From the NCBI RefSeq assembly GCF_947258575.1, contig NZ_CAMYIV010000006.1, forward strand, positions 62,001 to 126,000: a stretch of DNA of 64,000 nt. The letters are read 5' to 3'. The notes below the pieces were generated by a model that was given only the letters and a program-made list of their open reading frames with translations, was not told where the DNA came from and did no database searches. The first letter of the stretch is position 1, and every line of letters starts with the position of its first letter. The translations under genes and the position numbers were made by a program. Source of the DNA: an uncultured Alcanivorax sp. (GTDB lineage: Bacteria > Pseudomonadota > Gammaproteobacteria > Pseudomonadales > Alcanivoracaceae). Below, one piece after another: positions 15,981 to 24,781 of this stretch.

Positions 15981-18900
15981 ATCGCAGTATTGCCTGGTTC
16001 GCCCGTAACGGCGCAGTAGCCAACCTGCTGATGATCACCCTGCTGCTGGCAGGGTTGATGGCCATCCCCCACACCCGCCAGGAAACTTTGCCCAACGTGC
16101 CGCTGGATCGCATCGGCATCTACGTGGCCTGGCCCCAGGCCACCCCGGAAAGCGTGGAAGCCATGGTCTGCACGCCGGTGGAAACCGCCATCGACGATGT
16201 GGAAGGGGGCTCCGAGCTGATCAGCGAAGCCCGCGAGGGGTTGTGCTCGGTGCAACTGGATGTGCTCAAGGGCCATGATACCCGCGCCGTGCTGGAGCAG
16301 ATCCGTACCCGCCTGGAAGGGCTGGACACCTTGCCCCGCGACGCCGAGCGGCCCCGGGTGCAGGAGCTGATCGTGCGTAACCGGGTGGTGCGCTTGCTGC
16401 TCAGCGGCAGCCTGTCGCGCCAGGATATCTATCAGCTCGCTCACAATGTGCGCAGGCAGCTGCTCAATCATGAGGCGGTATCCAGCGTGGATATCGAGAA
16501 CCTGCCGGAGCGGGAAATGGCGCTGACCGTGGCGCGGGATGATCTCTACCGCTATCAGCTCACTCTGGAAGGCATGGCCGCTGCGGCCAGCGAGAGCGTG
16601 GAGCGTATCGCCGGAGGGCTGTTGCGCAGCGACCGGGGTGATTGGCTGTTGCAGACCGGCCAGCAGCCGGGAGACGCCACCGCCTACGAGCAGCTGGTGA
16701 TCCGCCAGTCGGAGCAAGGCGACCTGCTGCGGCTGGGGGATGTGGCGCATATCGAGGACGGTTTCTCCCGGGACAGTCAGGCTGCCTGGCTGGACGGGCA
16801 GCCGGCGGTGGCCCTGGATGTCTACCGGGTGGGCGACCAGAACGTGCTGGACGTGGCCGGGGCCGTGAGCGGCTATCTGCAGGAGGCGGAGCTGCCCCGT
16901 GGCGTGGCCCTGCGGGTGTGGACCGATGACGCCGCCCAGTTCCGCGAACGCTCCCACCTGCTGTGGCGCAATGCCCTGCAGGGGCTGGTGCTGCTGACCC
17001 TGATGCTGGGGGTGTTTCTCACCCTGCGCCTGGCGGGCTGGGTGGCGCTGGGGATTCCGGTGTGCATGCTGGGCGCCTGTGCCTTGCTGCCGGTACTGGG
17101 CGAATCCTTCAATACTATTTCCCTGTTCGCCTTTATTTTGGTGCTGGGCATCGTGGTGGACGATGCGGTGATCGTCGGTGAAAGCATCGATCAGCAACGT
17201 AGACAGGGCGGCATGAGTGGCCAGGAAGCGGCCATCGCCGGCGCCCAGCGGGTATCGAGGCCGATCCTGTTTGCGGTGCTCACGACCCTGTTTGCCTTTG
17301 CGCCGCTGTTGTTTCTGCCCGGCCCGGAAGGGGCCTTGATGCGCGTAATCCCCATCGTTTCTATGGCCATTCTGGTGCTGTCGCTGGTGGAGTCCCTCTG
17401 GATTCTGCCCTCGCACCTCAGCTATGACCGCCCGGCCCGGGGCATCTGGCGCAAGTCCGAGCAACTCTCCACCCGTATCAACGCCGGGTTGGACCGCTGG
17501 CTGGAACACCGCGCCCGGCCATTGCTGCGCCGCGCGCTACGTTGGCGCTATGTGCTGGTGGTGGTTTTCGTGGGGCTGTTTATTTTCTGCTGCGCCCTGG
17601 TCAACAGCGGCTGGCTGACCATGGTGCTGTTCTCCCGGGTGGAGGGGGATAGGGTGATGGCGGAAGTGGTGTTTCCGCAGGGTACCGGCGAGGCGCGGCT
17701 GCTGCGTGAAGTGCAGGCTCTGGAGGGCTCTGCCCGCAAGCTGTCTGCGCAGTTGCAGGGCGACGATCAGCCGGTGACCGTGGACGCGGTGTTTGCCGAG
17801 CAGGGGGTACGCCAGAAAACCTCCAATGCCCGCGATCCGGGTGCCCGTTTCCGGGTGCGGGTGACCCTGGCCATTGGTGGCGATACCAGTGCCCTGCCGC
17901 CCCGGGAGCTGGCCAGCCTGTGGCGCGACCAGCATGGGCCGATCGCCGATGCCCTGTCGGTAAAATTCCACGCCAGTCTGATGCAGGTGAAGCCGGACAT
18001 TCACGTCAACCTGTTCCACCCGGACCTGGCCACCCTGCAACGGTTGAGTGAGCAGACGGCGCTGGCCCTGTCGCGCATGGAAGGGGTTCACGAGGTGGCC
18101 AACAACCTGCATGCGCGGCGCACCATTGTGGATATCGGCCTGCGCGAGGAGGGCAAGCTGGCGGGCCTGCGCGAAGAACAGCTTGGCTCACAGATCCGCA
18201 ATGCCTTCCACGGCATCGAGCTGGACCGCTGGTTCGAACAGGACCAGGAGGTGCCGGTGATGCTGCGCCTGGCCAGCGGCGACAGCCGCCGTATCAGCGA
18301 CCTGGAACGCCTGCCGGTGCAGCTGCCGGATGGGGAAATCACCGTGCTGGCGGCAGTGGCAGATCTGGATCGTCGCCAGGTACCGGCCATGATCAGTCAT
18401 TACGATGGCCGCCGCAGTGCCACCGTCAGTGCCTTCGTGGATGAACATGTGACCTCGCCCGCCCAGGTTATGACGGCGTTGCGCGAACAGGTGCTGGCGC
18501 CCATGCAGACGGCGGATGAACAGGCCGGCTGGACCGTGGCTGGCAAGCAGGCGGCGATCCAGGATTTCCTCGATCATTTGTCGATCAGCTACCTGATTGC
18601 TCTGGCGGCCATCTTCTTCCTGCTCACGATACTGTTCGGCGGCTACGGCCAGCCGCTGCTGGTGATGGCGGCGATTCCCTTCGGCATGGTGGGCGCCTTC
18701 ATGGGCCACTTCCTGCTGGGCTACAGCCTGACGCTGTGGTCTCTGGTGGGGGTGATTGCGGTGAGCGGGGTGGTGGTCAATGACAACCTGGTGCTGATCG
18801 ATGCGGTCAACAGCTTCCGTGCCCACGGCATGCGCCTGCGTGATGCGGTGATCGAAGGGGTCAGTGGCCGTCTGCGACCGGTGATGCTGACCTCCATCAC

Positions 18901-19258
18901 CACCTTCGCCGGGGTGGCGCCGTTGATGCTGGAAACCAGTGTCCAGGCCCGCTTCCTGATTCCCATGGCGGTATCGCTGGCGTTCGGCGTGTTGTTTGCC
19001 ACTCTGGTCAGCCTGCTGCTGGTGCCCTGCCTGCTGGTGGTGAGCCATGATGCACGCACCCTGATCCAGCGCGGCCTGGCCCGCTGGCGGGCGCCGGAGG
19101 CTGCGGAGGACGACAGCGTGGACATGGCCTATGAGCGGGGCCGCATGACGGCCTGGTGGGTTACCACCAACCCTTACCAGGATGCCGTCCTGCGTTCCGC
19201 CTGGGAGGCCGGTCGGCAGGATCATGGAGCTACCAGCGACGCGACAGAACACCCGTAG
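15977..19258 (+). CDS. RND efflux pump, inner-membrane transporter (AcrB/MexB superfamily)
   Basis: A proton-driven trimeric exporter of 1093 residues: TM1, a large periplasmic porter loop, TM2-7, a second loop, and TM8-12. The proton-relay pair is in ILVLGIVVDDAVIVGESID (TM4), and TM10 carries GVIAVSGVVVNDNLVLID. The N-terminal NGAVANLLMITLLLAG and the ARQETLPNVPLDRI-like stretch are closer to the multidrug/'AcrB-like, hydrophobic' branch than to metal pumps. It has an unusual charged C-terminal tail of about 60 residues (from RWRAPEAAEDDS). Last gene of the operon begun at 10364, so the most economical view is export of that operon's product. A heptamer element and a strong bidirectional terminator follow. 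Confidence 0.92.
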   Translation: MNRSIAWFARNGAVANLLMITLLLAGLMAIPHTRQETLPNVPLDRIGIYVAWPQATPESVEAMVCTPVETAIDDVEGGSELISEAREGLCSVQLDVLKGHDTRAVLEQIRTRLEGLDTLPRDAERPRVQELIVRNRVVRLLLSGSLSRQDIYQLAHNVRRQLLNHEAVSSVDIENLPEREMALTVARDDLYRYQLTLEGMAAAASESVERIAGGLLRSDRGDWLLQTGQQPGDATAYEQLVIRQSEQGDLLRLGDVAHIEDGFSRDSQAAWLDGQPAVALDVYRVGDQNVLDVAGAVSGYLQEAELPRGVALRVWTDDAAQFRERSHLLWRNALQGLVLLTLMLGVFLTLRLAGWVALGIPVCMLGACALLPVLGESFNTISLFAFILVLGIVVDDAVIVGESIDQQRRQGGMSGQEAAIAGAQRVSRPILFAVLTTLFAFAPLLFLPGPEGALMRVIPIVSMAILVLSLVESLWILPSHLSYDRPARGIWRKSEQLSTRINAGLDRWLEHRARPLLRRALRWRYVLVVVFVGLFIFCCALVNSGWLTMVLFSRVEGDRVMAEVVFPQGTGEARLLREVQALEGSARKLSAQLQGDDQPVTVDAVFAEQGVRQKTSNARDPGARFRVRVTLAIGGDTSALPPRELASLWRDQHGPIADALSVKFHASLMQVKPDIHVNLFHPDLATLQRLSEQTALALSRMEGVHEVANNLHARRTIVDIGLREEGKLAGLREEQLGSQIRNAFHGIELDRWFEQDQEVPVMLRLASGDSRRISDLERLPVQLPDGEITVLAAVADLDRRQVPAMISHYDGRRSATVSAFVDEHVTSPAQVMTALREQVLAPMQTADEQAGWTVAGKQAAIQDFLDHLSISYLIALAAIFFLLTILFGGYGQPLLVMAAIPFGMVGAFMGHFLLGYSLTLWSLVGVIAVSGVVVNDNLVLIDAVNSFRAHGMRLRDAVIEGVSGRLRPVMLTSITTFAGVAPLMLETSVQARFLIPMAVSLAFGVLFATLVSLLLVPCLLVVSHDARTLIQRGLARWRAPEAAEDDSVDMAYERGRMTAWWVTTNPYQDAVLRSAWEAGRQDHGATSDATEHP

Positions 19259-19280
19259 GAGCCAGCGATGCTCAGAATCG

Positions 19281-19342
19281 CGAGTGACGAGTTACGAGGA
19301 GCGAACCCCGGTTTTCGAAACTCGTGACTCGTACCTCGTGAC
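19281..19342. repeat. Heptamer inverted-array element D
   Basis: Left arm: CGAGTGA, CGAGTTA, CGAGGAG, CGAACCC (from 19281). Right arm: TCGAAAC, TCGTGAC, TCGTACC, TCGTGAC (19315-19342). Compact form with almost no interior. It lies between convergent genes. Confidence 0.7.
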
Positions 19343-19447
19343 TTTTTCGCCAGCAGGCTGGGTTATTCGCTACGCTAACCCTTCGGGCCGCACGGAACTA
19401 CATGCGTTACTTCGCTACGCTCCGTTCCTGCATGGATGGTTGTCCAC

Positions 19448-19483
19448 AAAAAAGCCCGACCCGGTTTCCCGGGTCGGGCTTTT
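19448..19483. terminator. Bidirectional terminator between the RND gene and gpmA
   Basis: AAAAGCCCGACCCGG, loop TTT, CCCGGGTCGGGCTTTT. Perfect stem with A and T runs on the two sides. Confidence 0.9.
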
Positions 19484-19506
19484 GCGTCAGGCCGTCAGCG
19501 TCTTGC

Positions 19507-20253
19507 TTATGCCTTGCCCTGATTGGCCACAGCTTCGGCTGCCTTGGCCACTTCCTCGGCGTCGCCCAGGTAGTAGTTCTTGATTGGCTTCAGGTTGTCA
19601 TCCAGCTCGTAGACCATCGGCACGCCGGTGGGGATGTTGAGCTTGACGATTTCCTCGTCGGAAATGTCGCCCAGGTACTTAACCAGTGCGCGCAGGCTGT
19701 TGCCGTGGGCGCAGATCAGTACCTGTTTGCCGGCTTCGACCTGCGGCTTGATCTCGCTTTCGAAGTAGGGCACGAAGCGATCCACGGTGTCCTTGAGACT
19801 TTCGGACAGGGGGATCTCGTTCTCGCTGAGGCCCTGGTAGACCCGGAAGTTGCCGGCGTAGCGTTCGTCGTCGCGCTCCATCTTCGGCGGCGGGGTGTCG
19901 TAGCTGCGGCGCCAGATATGCACCTGATCGTCGCCGTACTTGGCGGCGGTTTCTGCCTTGTTGAGACCCTGCAGGGCACCGTAGTGGCGTTCATTGAGAC
20001 GGTAATCGCGGATCACCGGAATCCACATCTGATCCATGTTATCGAGGATGGACCACAGGGTGCGGATGGCGCGCTTGAGCACGGAGGTGTAAGCCACATC
20101 GAACTCAAAGCCTGCTTCCTTCAGCAATTCGCCGGCCTTGCGGGCTTCCTCGCGGCCCTGATCAGTGAGATCCACGTCTTTCCAGCCGGTGAAACGGTTT
20201 TCCTTGTTCCAAACGCTTTGGCCATGGCGGACCAGTACCAGTTTCGTGCTCAT
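19507..20253 (-). CDS. gpmA: 2,3-bisphosphoglycerate-dependent phosphoglycerate mutase
   Basis: Interconverts 3- and 2-phosphoglycerate in glycolysis and gluconeogenesis in the cytoplasm. The 248-residue product has the phosphohistidine motif [12 protein letters not shown], the substrate-binding [11 protein letters not shown] and the second catalytic His in [14 protein letters not shown], with full family length. ATG at 20253 with GGAATAACCC upstream. It is transcribed alone, convergent with the RND operon and divergent from rnd. Confidence 0.96.
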   Translation of the reverse strand: MSTKLVLVRHGQSVWNKENRFTGWKDVDLTDQGREEARKAGELLKEAGFEFDVAYTSVLKRAIRTLWSILDNMDQMWIPVIRDYRLNERHYGALQGLNKAETAAKYGDDQVHIWRRSYDTPPPKMERDDERYAGNFRVYQGLSENEIPLSESLKDTVDRFVPYFESEIKPQVEAGKQVLICAHGNSLRALVKYLGDISDEEIVKLNIPTGVPMVYELDDNLKPIKNYYLGDAEEVAKAAEAVANQGKA

Positions 20254-20489
20254 GGGTTATTCCTGTGCGGTTTTCAGTGCGGCGCAAAGCGTAGCAGAAA
20301 AGCGCCGGGAAATTGAGCGTGAGCCGGGATATTTCGCTGGAATTCGATCCGCTGAGTGCAATTTTTCACACTGTCTTCAGGCGGTTATCTGGTCGACTCG
20401 CGGATAAATCCCATATCGGCGGCCTGCGTTGCTGAAATGTGCCGCCCTGAGCCCGTATAATCGTCGCCAATTCAGACTCAGGCGACTTC

Positions 20490-21563
20490 ATGGCTTATCT
20501 CTGGTGTGACAACAGCGACGACATCACCTCCTGGCGCTCCGGGTTGGCGGCGACAACGCCTCTCTATCTGGACACCGAATTCATGCGCGAGCGCACCTTC
20601 TGGCCGCAACTGGCCCTGGTGCAGGTTCACGATGGTGAGCAGATCCGGCTGATCGATACCACCAAGGCGAGCGGCCCGGATCTGGCGCCTATGTTTCAGC
20701 AGCACACCCTGGTGATGCATGCCTGCTCCGAGGATCTGGAGGCCATCGCGGCGTTCAGCGGTGACTACCCGGCGGCCATCGAAGATACCCAGATCGCTGC
20801 CGCCCTCACCGGCGAGGACATGCAGCTGGGTTACCAGAGGGTGGTGCAGATGCTGCTCGGAGTGGACTTGCCCAAGGGGGCTACCCGCACCAACTGGCTC
20901 AAGCGACCGCTCAGCCAGGAGCAGTTGCTCTATGCCGAGGATGATGTGAAATACCTGCCCGAGGTGACCGACATCCTCCGGGGCCGGTTGGTAAACCTGG
21001 GCCGTGAAAGCTGGTGGCGGGAAGAATGCGAGCGGCTGCTGGCCCAGGCCCAGGCGGTAACCGCGCCGGAAAAGGCCTGGCGCAATGTGAAAGGCGCCGG
21101 CCTGCTACAGGGTCAGGCGCTGGCGGTGCTGGCGGTGTTGACCCCCTGGCGGGATCGCATGGCCCGGGAGCGGGATCTGCCCAAGGGCTTTGTGCTCAAG
21201 GATGCCCAGCTACTGGATCTGGCCCGCTCCAGCCGCAGCGACCGTGGTTTGTTTTCGGAGCTGGGTCTGCATCCCAAGGTGGTTCGCCGCGATGGTGATA
21301 CCATTCTGGAATTGCTGGCAGAGGGCCGACGCGGCACGCCGCCGGAACCCTTGCCGGGGCCGCCGGATGCTCACCAGAAAAAACTGGCCAAGATCCTGCG
21401 TAAACGGGTCGGTGAGATTGCCGAGTCCATGAACATGAAGCCGGATGTACTGATGCGCCGTCGCTGGCTGGAGTCCTTGATCCGCCACCCGGATCAGGTG
21501 CCCGAGCCACTCACTGGCTGGCGCCATGAGATTGTCACCAGGCCCTTACTGGAGTTGCTTTGA
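20490..21563 (+). CDS. rnd: Ribonuclease D
   Basis: A 3'-5' exoribonuclease that trims tRNA and other stable RNA precursors. The 357-residue product shows the DEDDy exonuclease motifs: LDTEFMRE (Exo I), [10 protein letters not shown] (Exo II) and [11 protein letters not shown] (Exo III with Tyr and Asp). An HRDC domain follows at about residues 205-290. ATG at 20490 fits the family N-terminus. Its stop overlaps the ycgL start (TGATG), making an rnd-ycgL-ycgN-membrane protein-HIT operon, an order also known from pseudomonads. Confidence 0.93.
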   Translation: MAYLWCDNSDDITSWRSGLAATTPLYLDTEFMRERTFWPQLALVQVHDGEQIRLIDTTKASGPDLAPMFQQHTLVMHACSEDLEAIAAFSGDYPAAIEDTQIAAALTGEDMQLGYQRVVQMLLGVDLPKGATRTNWLKRPLSQEQLLYAEDDVKYLPEVTDILRGRLVNLGRESWWREECERLLAQAQAVTAPEKAWRNVKGAGLLQGQALAVLAVLTPWRDRMARERDLPKGFVLKDAQLLDLARSSRSDRGLFSELGLHPKVVRRDGDTILELLAEGRRGTPPEPLPGPPDAHQKKLAKILRKRVGEIAESMNMKPDVLMRRRWLESLIRHPDQVPEPLTGWRHEIVTRPLLELL

Positions 21564-21868
21564 TGTTGAAGGGCAAGCTGTTCTGCTCGATCTATAAAAG
21601 CCGCCGCAAGGCTGGCATGTACCTGTATGTGGATCGGCAGAAGGGAACCGGAGACCTGCCCGAGGTGCTGTTGAAGCAGTTTGGCAAACCGGTGCATGTG
21701 AGCGACATGATTCTCAGCCCGGACCGGCCGTTGGCCCGGGCCGAGGTCGCCAAAGTCATGGACGACATCCGCATCAAGGGGTTTTACCTGCAAATGCCGC
21801 CGCCACCGGATGAAGACATGTTCATGGCCGATGGCCATCCTGACAAACCGGCAGGGCCGGATGCCTGA
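21563..21868 (+). CDS. ycgL: YcgL domain-containing protein
   Basis: A 101-residue cytoplasmic protein of the YcgL family; function is not established in the family. The typical pattern is [18 protein letters not shown] near the start and [19 protein letters not shown] in the middle, ending with [10 protein letters not shown]. The start is the ATG at 21563 overlapping the rnd stop, with TGGAG at 21550-21554; the TTG just upstream is less likely. The 3' end overlaps ycgN by 8 bp. Confidence 0.88.
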   Translation: MLKGKLFCSIYKSRRKAGMYLYVDRQKGTGDLPEVLLKQFGKPVHVSDMILSPDRPLARAEVAKVMDDIRIKGFYLQMPPPPDEDMFMADGHPDKPAGPDA

Positions 21869-22313
21869 GAAGGGCCTGCGTGAACGTTTCTGGGAACTGC
21901 CTCTGGGGGAGTTGTCGAAACCGGAGTGGGAAGCCCTGTGTGACGGCTGTGGCCGTTGCTGTCTGGTGAAGTTGCAGGATGAGGACAGTGGCGAGCTGGC
22001 CTTCACGAACCTGGCCTGTCGTTATCTGGATAGCCAAAAATGCCAGTGCCGGGTGTACGATAATCGCTTTAGCAAGGTGCCCGATTGTATCCAGGTCACC
22101 GAAGCAGTGGCACGGAACACCGCCTGGTTACCGTCCACTTGCGCCTACCGACTGCGTGCCCACGGGCAGCCATTACCCGCGTGGCATCCGCTGATCAGTG
22201 GGGATGCGGGAACGGTCAGGCAGGCGGGAATCAGCGTGGCCGGGCGAGTGGTCTCCGAGCAGCTTGTGCACGAAGACGATTGGGAAGAGCATATTATTCA
22301 CTGGATAGAGTAG
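21861..22313 (+). CDS. ycgN: YcgN family cysteine-cluster protein (UPF0260)
   Basis: A 150-residue protein of the CxxCxxCC class (zinc- or iron-sulfur-binding; function unproven). Cys pattern: [14 protein letters not shown] near residue 30, then LACRYLD, KCQCRVY, PDCIQV and STCAYR, all positions typical of the family. The ATG at 21861 is used rather than 21810 because it matches the family start ([15 protein letters not shown]) and overlaps the ycgL stop. Confidence 0.9.
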   Translation: MPEKGLRERFWELPLGELSKPEWEALCDGCGRCCLVKLQDEDSGELAFTNLACRYLDSQKCQCRVYDNRFSKVPDCIQVTEAVARNTAWLPSTCAYRLRAHGQPLPAWHPLISGDAGTVRQAGISVAGRVVSEQLVHEDDWEEHIIHWIE

Positions 22314-22379
22314 ACGGCTTTAATCTGGGCTCAGTGCGGCCTGCTTTATCTCTGATACCTGAACCGGATGGGAGTCATT

Positions 22380-22727
22380 GTGACAACACAAGCGTATATG
22401 TGGGGCTGGTTGGCGTACTTGTTGGGCTGTCTGGGTGTGCTCTTCGTCTGGTGGTGGCTGACCCGGCCGCTGGCCGTGTGGGCCAAGGTGCCGTTGCGTA
22501 TCCTGCTGACAGCGCTGCTACTGACCCCCTGGTCGGTATCACCGCAGCATGATGAATGGGCGCCGGCCTGGGTGGTGACACTGTTCGACGGGTTGGCCCA
22601 GGAAGATGTGAGCCTGTGGCGTGCTGGAGGCCCGCTGCTGGCCATGCTGGTGGTGGCCCTGATCGTGGCGGCGCTGGAACTGTGGCGTCAGCGGCGCAAG
22701 CACAACGTCGGGGCCGCTGAGCAATGA
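22380..22727 (+). CDS. Small membrane protein of the rnd-ycgLN operon, function unknown
   Basis: 115 residues with three hydrophobic segments: MWGWLAYLLGCLGVLFVWWW, a second around VPLRILLTALLLTPW, and a third LLAMLVVALIVAALELW, followed by a basic cytoplasmic tail. GTG at 22380 is preferred over ATG at 22368 because GGAG at 22371-22374 is placed for it. Its stop overlaps the HIT start (ATGA). I do not recognise a named family; similar small membrane proteins sit at this place in pseudomonads. Confidence 0.75.
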   Translation: MTTQAYMWGWLAYLLGCLGVLFVWWWLTRPLAVWAKVPLRILLTALLLTPWSVSPQHDEWAPAWVVTLFDGLAQEDVSLWRAGGPLLAMLVVALIVAALELWRQRRKHNVGAAEQ

Positions 22728-23179
22728 GCGACTGCATTTTCTGTCAGATCCGCGACGGCAAGCTGCCTGCCAGTGTGGTCTACGAGGATGACCGGGCCAT
22801 GGTGATTCTGGATCTGTTTCCGATCCGCGAAGCCCATTGCCTGGTGATTCCCAAGACCCATGCGCCCTTGCTGGAACAACTGGATAGCCCCTTGACGCAC
22901 CATCTGATGGACTTGGCACGGCGTACCATCGTGGCCCAGAAAAAGGCCGGATTGGCGGTGAGAGCCCATAACGTGGTGGTCAATGATGGTCGTGAAGCCA
23001 ATCAACACGTGCCCCACGTTCATGTGCACGTGATCCCCCGGCGCGGTGGCGACACCCTGGCGACCGCCTTCACCTGGGCTACCCGACTGCTCAACGTCTT
23101 CGGCCTGGCCCGCCGCCGCAAAAGACTGGATCGCCTGGCTGGCCTGCTGGCGGAGCATTTTCCGGAAGCCGCTAAATAG
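22724..23179 (+). CDS. HIT family nucleotide-binding protein
   Basis: A histidine-triad hydrolase or transferase acting on nucleoside phosphoramidates or dinucleotides. CIFCQIRDGKLPASVVYEDD opens the HIT fold and HVPHVHVHVIPR is the catalytic His triad. The 151-residue length includes a C-terminal extension (WATRLLNVFGLARRRKRLDRL) beyond the normal fold. ATGA overlap with the upstream gene. The TAG stop (23177-23179) runs into heptamer element C: its last two bases are the first two of the left-arm unit AGTTAAC. Confidence 0.9.
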   Translation: MSDCIFCQIRDGKLPASVVYEDDRAMVILDLFPIREAHCLVIPKTHAPLLEQLDSPLTHHLMDLARRTIVAQKKAGLAVRAHNVVVNDGREANQHVPHVHVHVIPRRGGDTLATAFTWATRLLNVFGLARRRKRLDRLAGLLAEHFPEAAK

Positions 23180-23379
23180 TTAACAGTGAATAGTTAACAG
23201 CGTCGCGAGTTGGCGGTGTTTTTGATCTGGAACGCAAAAGGCCGCGCGCAGCCTTTGGGCGCGGCCTGTTTTTGGAAAAGAACAACAAAAGACTTGATAG
23301 TGTTCCTCAGATCGCAGCCTGAGACTGTTCACTGTTCACTGTTCACTGTTCACTGTTCACTGTTCACTGTTCACTGTTT
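23178..23379. repeat. Heptamer inverted-array element C
   Basis: Left arm: AGTTAAC, AGTGAAT, AGTTAAC (23178-23198). Right arm: seven perfect ACTGTTC units (23324-23372) and one ACTGTTT. The stop codons of both convergent genes overlap the arrays. The interior holds a terminator homologous to that in element A. The perfect right array should vary in copy number between strains. Confidence 0.85.
23236..23274. terminator. Terminator inside heptamer element C
   Basis: AGGCCGCGC (23239-23247) pairs with GCGCGGCCT (23259-23267), followed by GTTTTT. Preceded by AACGCAAAA, matching AACGCAAGA before the hairpin of element A. Confidence 0.8.
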
Positions 23380-24114
23380 GCGCCAGGCACGTACCCGTAA
23401 TGGCCAGTGTACCGTGCGCAGCCCGTCCCCCCAGGCTTGCCTGAGCGTTGGTGCGAAGTCGTCCAGCGGATGCTCCCCGGTCCGGGCGGCCTGGACCAGG
23501 GCGGACCAGGTGTCCAGATAGCCGAGCATGTCGCTAGCCGTCCAGTTGCGGGTAATGGCGTCGCCGGGGTAGGGCAGTGTGGGCCAGGGCAGGCTGGCAT
23601 CCGGGTAGCCGGCCACCACTTGGGCCCTTTCAGGCGGCCACCAGGGCGCCAGCGGGCCGTCGTGAAAATCCTGGATCATGCTTCCCAGTCCTGTCACCTC
23701 ACAGACCCCGTAACTGATCAGTGCCAGCATGCCGCCGGGGCACAAGGTGCGTTGCGCTTCAGCGTGAAAGGCAGCCTGATCAAACCAGTGGTAGGCCTGG
23801 GCGACGGTAATCAGGTCCAGGCTGGCGTCTGCCAGCGGTAATCGATGGGCCATACTAAGCAGATAGTGGCTGCGCGAGGCAGGGGCTGCCAGCAACTGCT
23901 CATGGCTGATGTCGGCACCTAGCACCTGCCGGAACCAGGGCTCCAGGCCCCGGCTGGCTTGACCGCTGCCGCAGCCCAGATCCAGTGCAAGATGATGGCC
24001 TGTGCTCTGATTGCTCAGCCACTGGAAAAGAGAAGGAGGGTAGGTGGGGCGAAACTGCTGGTACTGACTGCCGCGCTGAAACAGCGATTCAGTCACTGAA
24101 GAAACCGTCGTCAT
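23371..24114 (-). CDS. Class I SAM-dependent methyltransferase (putative)
   Basis: A 247-residue methyltransferase; motif I is LALDLGCGSGQASRGL, the acidic residue of motif II follows in VLGADISHEQL, and ITVAQAYHWFDQ matches the motif IV region of the UbiE/COQ5-like small-molecule methyltransferases. Substrate unknown. Start at 24114 (MTTVSSVTES) gives a normal N-terminus; the open frame continues upstream to 24324 but that part overlaps the PilZ gene out of phase. It overlaps pilZ by 26 bp, so the two are cotranscribed. Its last codons (AAA CAG TGA) are inside the heptamer array. Confidence 0.8.
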   Translation of the reverse strand: MTTVSSVTESLFQRGSQYQQFRPTYPPSLFQWLSNQSTGHHLALDLGCGSGQASRGLEPWFRQVLGADISHEQLLAAPASRSHYLLSMAHRLPLADASLDLITVAQAYHWFDQAAFHAEAQRTLCPGGMLALISYGVCEVTGLGSMIQDFHDGPLAPWWPPERAQVVAGYPDASLPWPTLPYPGDAITRNWTASDMLGYLDTWSALVQAARTGEHPLDDFAPTLRQAWGDGLRTVHWPLRVRAWRKQ

Positions 24115-24451
24115 CGAAGTGGGCAGCCCACAGTCGGCCATCCGCCCGTTCCAGGTCCAGAGCAATACCCGCCATGAGCTGGCCTTCCGGAGCCGCACAC
24201 CAGGCGACAGTGCCGTAGAGATGGTAAGTGCCGTGCTCTTCGAGCAGGGCCACCCATAGCTCCACATCGGTATTGGGCTTGATCGGGGCCGGTAGTTCAA
24301 TGCTGATGCCCGCCAGCGAGACATCGTTTGTGGTCAGATACAGACGATCAGCGGGATCCAGCGACCCTGACTGGCTGGGAAGCAGCGTCAGCGCCAGGTT
24401 TTCTTCACGCGAAGTGCGAGGGAAGCGACGATTGTCCATTGCCGTTGCCAT
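24089..24451 (-). CDS. PilZ domain protein
   Basis: A 120-residue single-domain PilZ protein, expected to bind cyclic di-GMP: RRFPRTSR near the N-terminus supplies the RxxxR motif and NDVSLAGISIEL the D/NxSxxG motif. No output domain is attached, so it would act on a partner. The start at 24451 is the first Met (another Met four codons inside). It follows the small membrane protein gene by 5 bp on the same strand. Confidence 0.85.
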   Translation of the reverse strand: MATAMDNRRFPRTSREENLALTLLPSQSGSLDPADRLYLTTNDVSLAGISIELPAPIKPNTDVELWVALLEEHGTYHLYGTVAWCAAPEGQLMAGIALDLERADGRLWAAHFDDDGFFSD

Positions 24452-24456
24452 AGGAT

Positions 24457-24609
24457 TTATCCGTAAATCATTCTGTCGACGGCATAGGCGGCAATCGCCA
24501 TGGTGGCGACCACCCCTGCCAGGAACAGCAGGAACAGCAGAGCGGGTTTAACCGTTTTCGGCAAGGGTTCGGTTTCCCGTGGAGTGCGGGTCTCCTGCGT
24601 TTTGCTCAT
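24457..24609 (-). CDS. Small single-pass membrane protein (50 residues)
   Basis: Short gene with a good Shine-Dalgarno (GGGAG, 8 nt before the ATG). The product has a hydrophilic N-terminal half (MSKTQETRTPRETEPLPKTV) and one membrane helix (LLFLLFLAGVVATMAIAAYA) ending in DRMIYG. The longer frame to 24819 would read through the permease terminator and is not used. It is immediately upstream of pilZ, so it may form a small signalling unit with it; function unknown. Confidence 0.65.
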   Translation of the reverse strand: MSKTQETRTPRETEPLPKTVKPALLFLLFLAGVVATMAIAAYAVDRMIYG

Positions 24610-24724
24610 CAGCCATCTCCCTGATTTATCCCGATACTTTACAGTATCAGCTATCCGCGGACGATAGGAAACTGGTATCGAATCAGGCGGCTGCCTGAGT
24701 GCGGGATTGTCGGCCGAATGGCAG

Positions 24725-24756
24725 ACAAAAAAGAAGGAGCCCTGAGGCTCCTTCTT
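24725..24756 (-). terminator. Terminator of the TRAP permease gene
   Basis: AAGAAGGAGCC, loop TCAG, GGCTCCTTCTT, then a T run, read on the minus strand just after the stop at 24782. Confidence 0.9.
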
Positions 24757-24781
24757 TGGTGGGTTGAGATGAGCGCGGAAT

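Noticed and set aside
15842-17509. A 555-codon open frame antisense to the RND pump gene
   Set aside because: It is Gln/His/Pro-rich, typical of antisense frames in GC-rich genes, and the plus strand encodes a clear pump with all its motifs.
23324-23379. Tandem ACTGTTC repeats as a CRISPR-like array
   Set aside because: The units are 7 bp and directly adjacent with no spacers, and no cas genes are near; they belong to the heptamer family.
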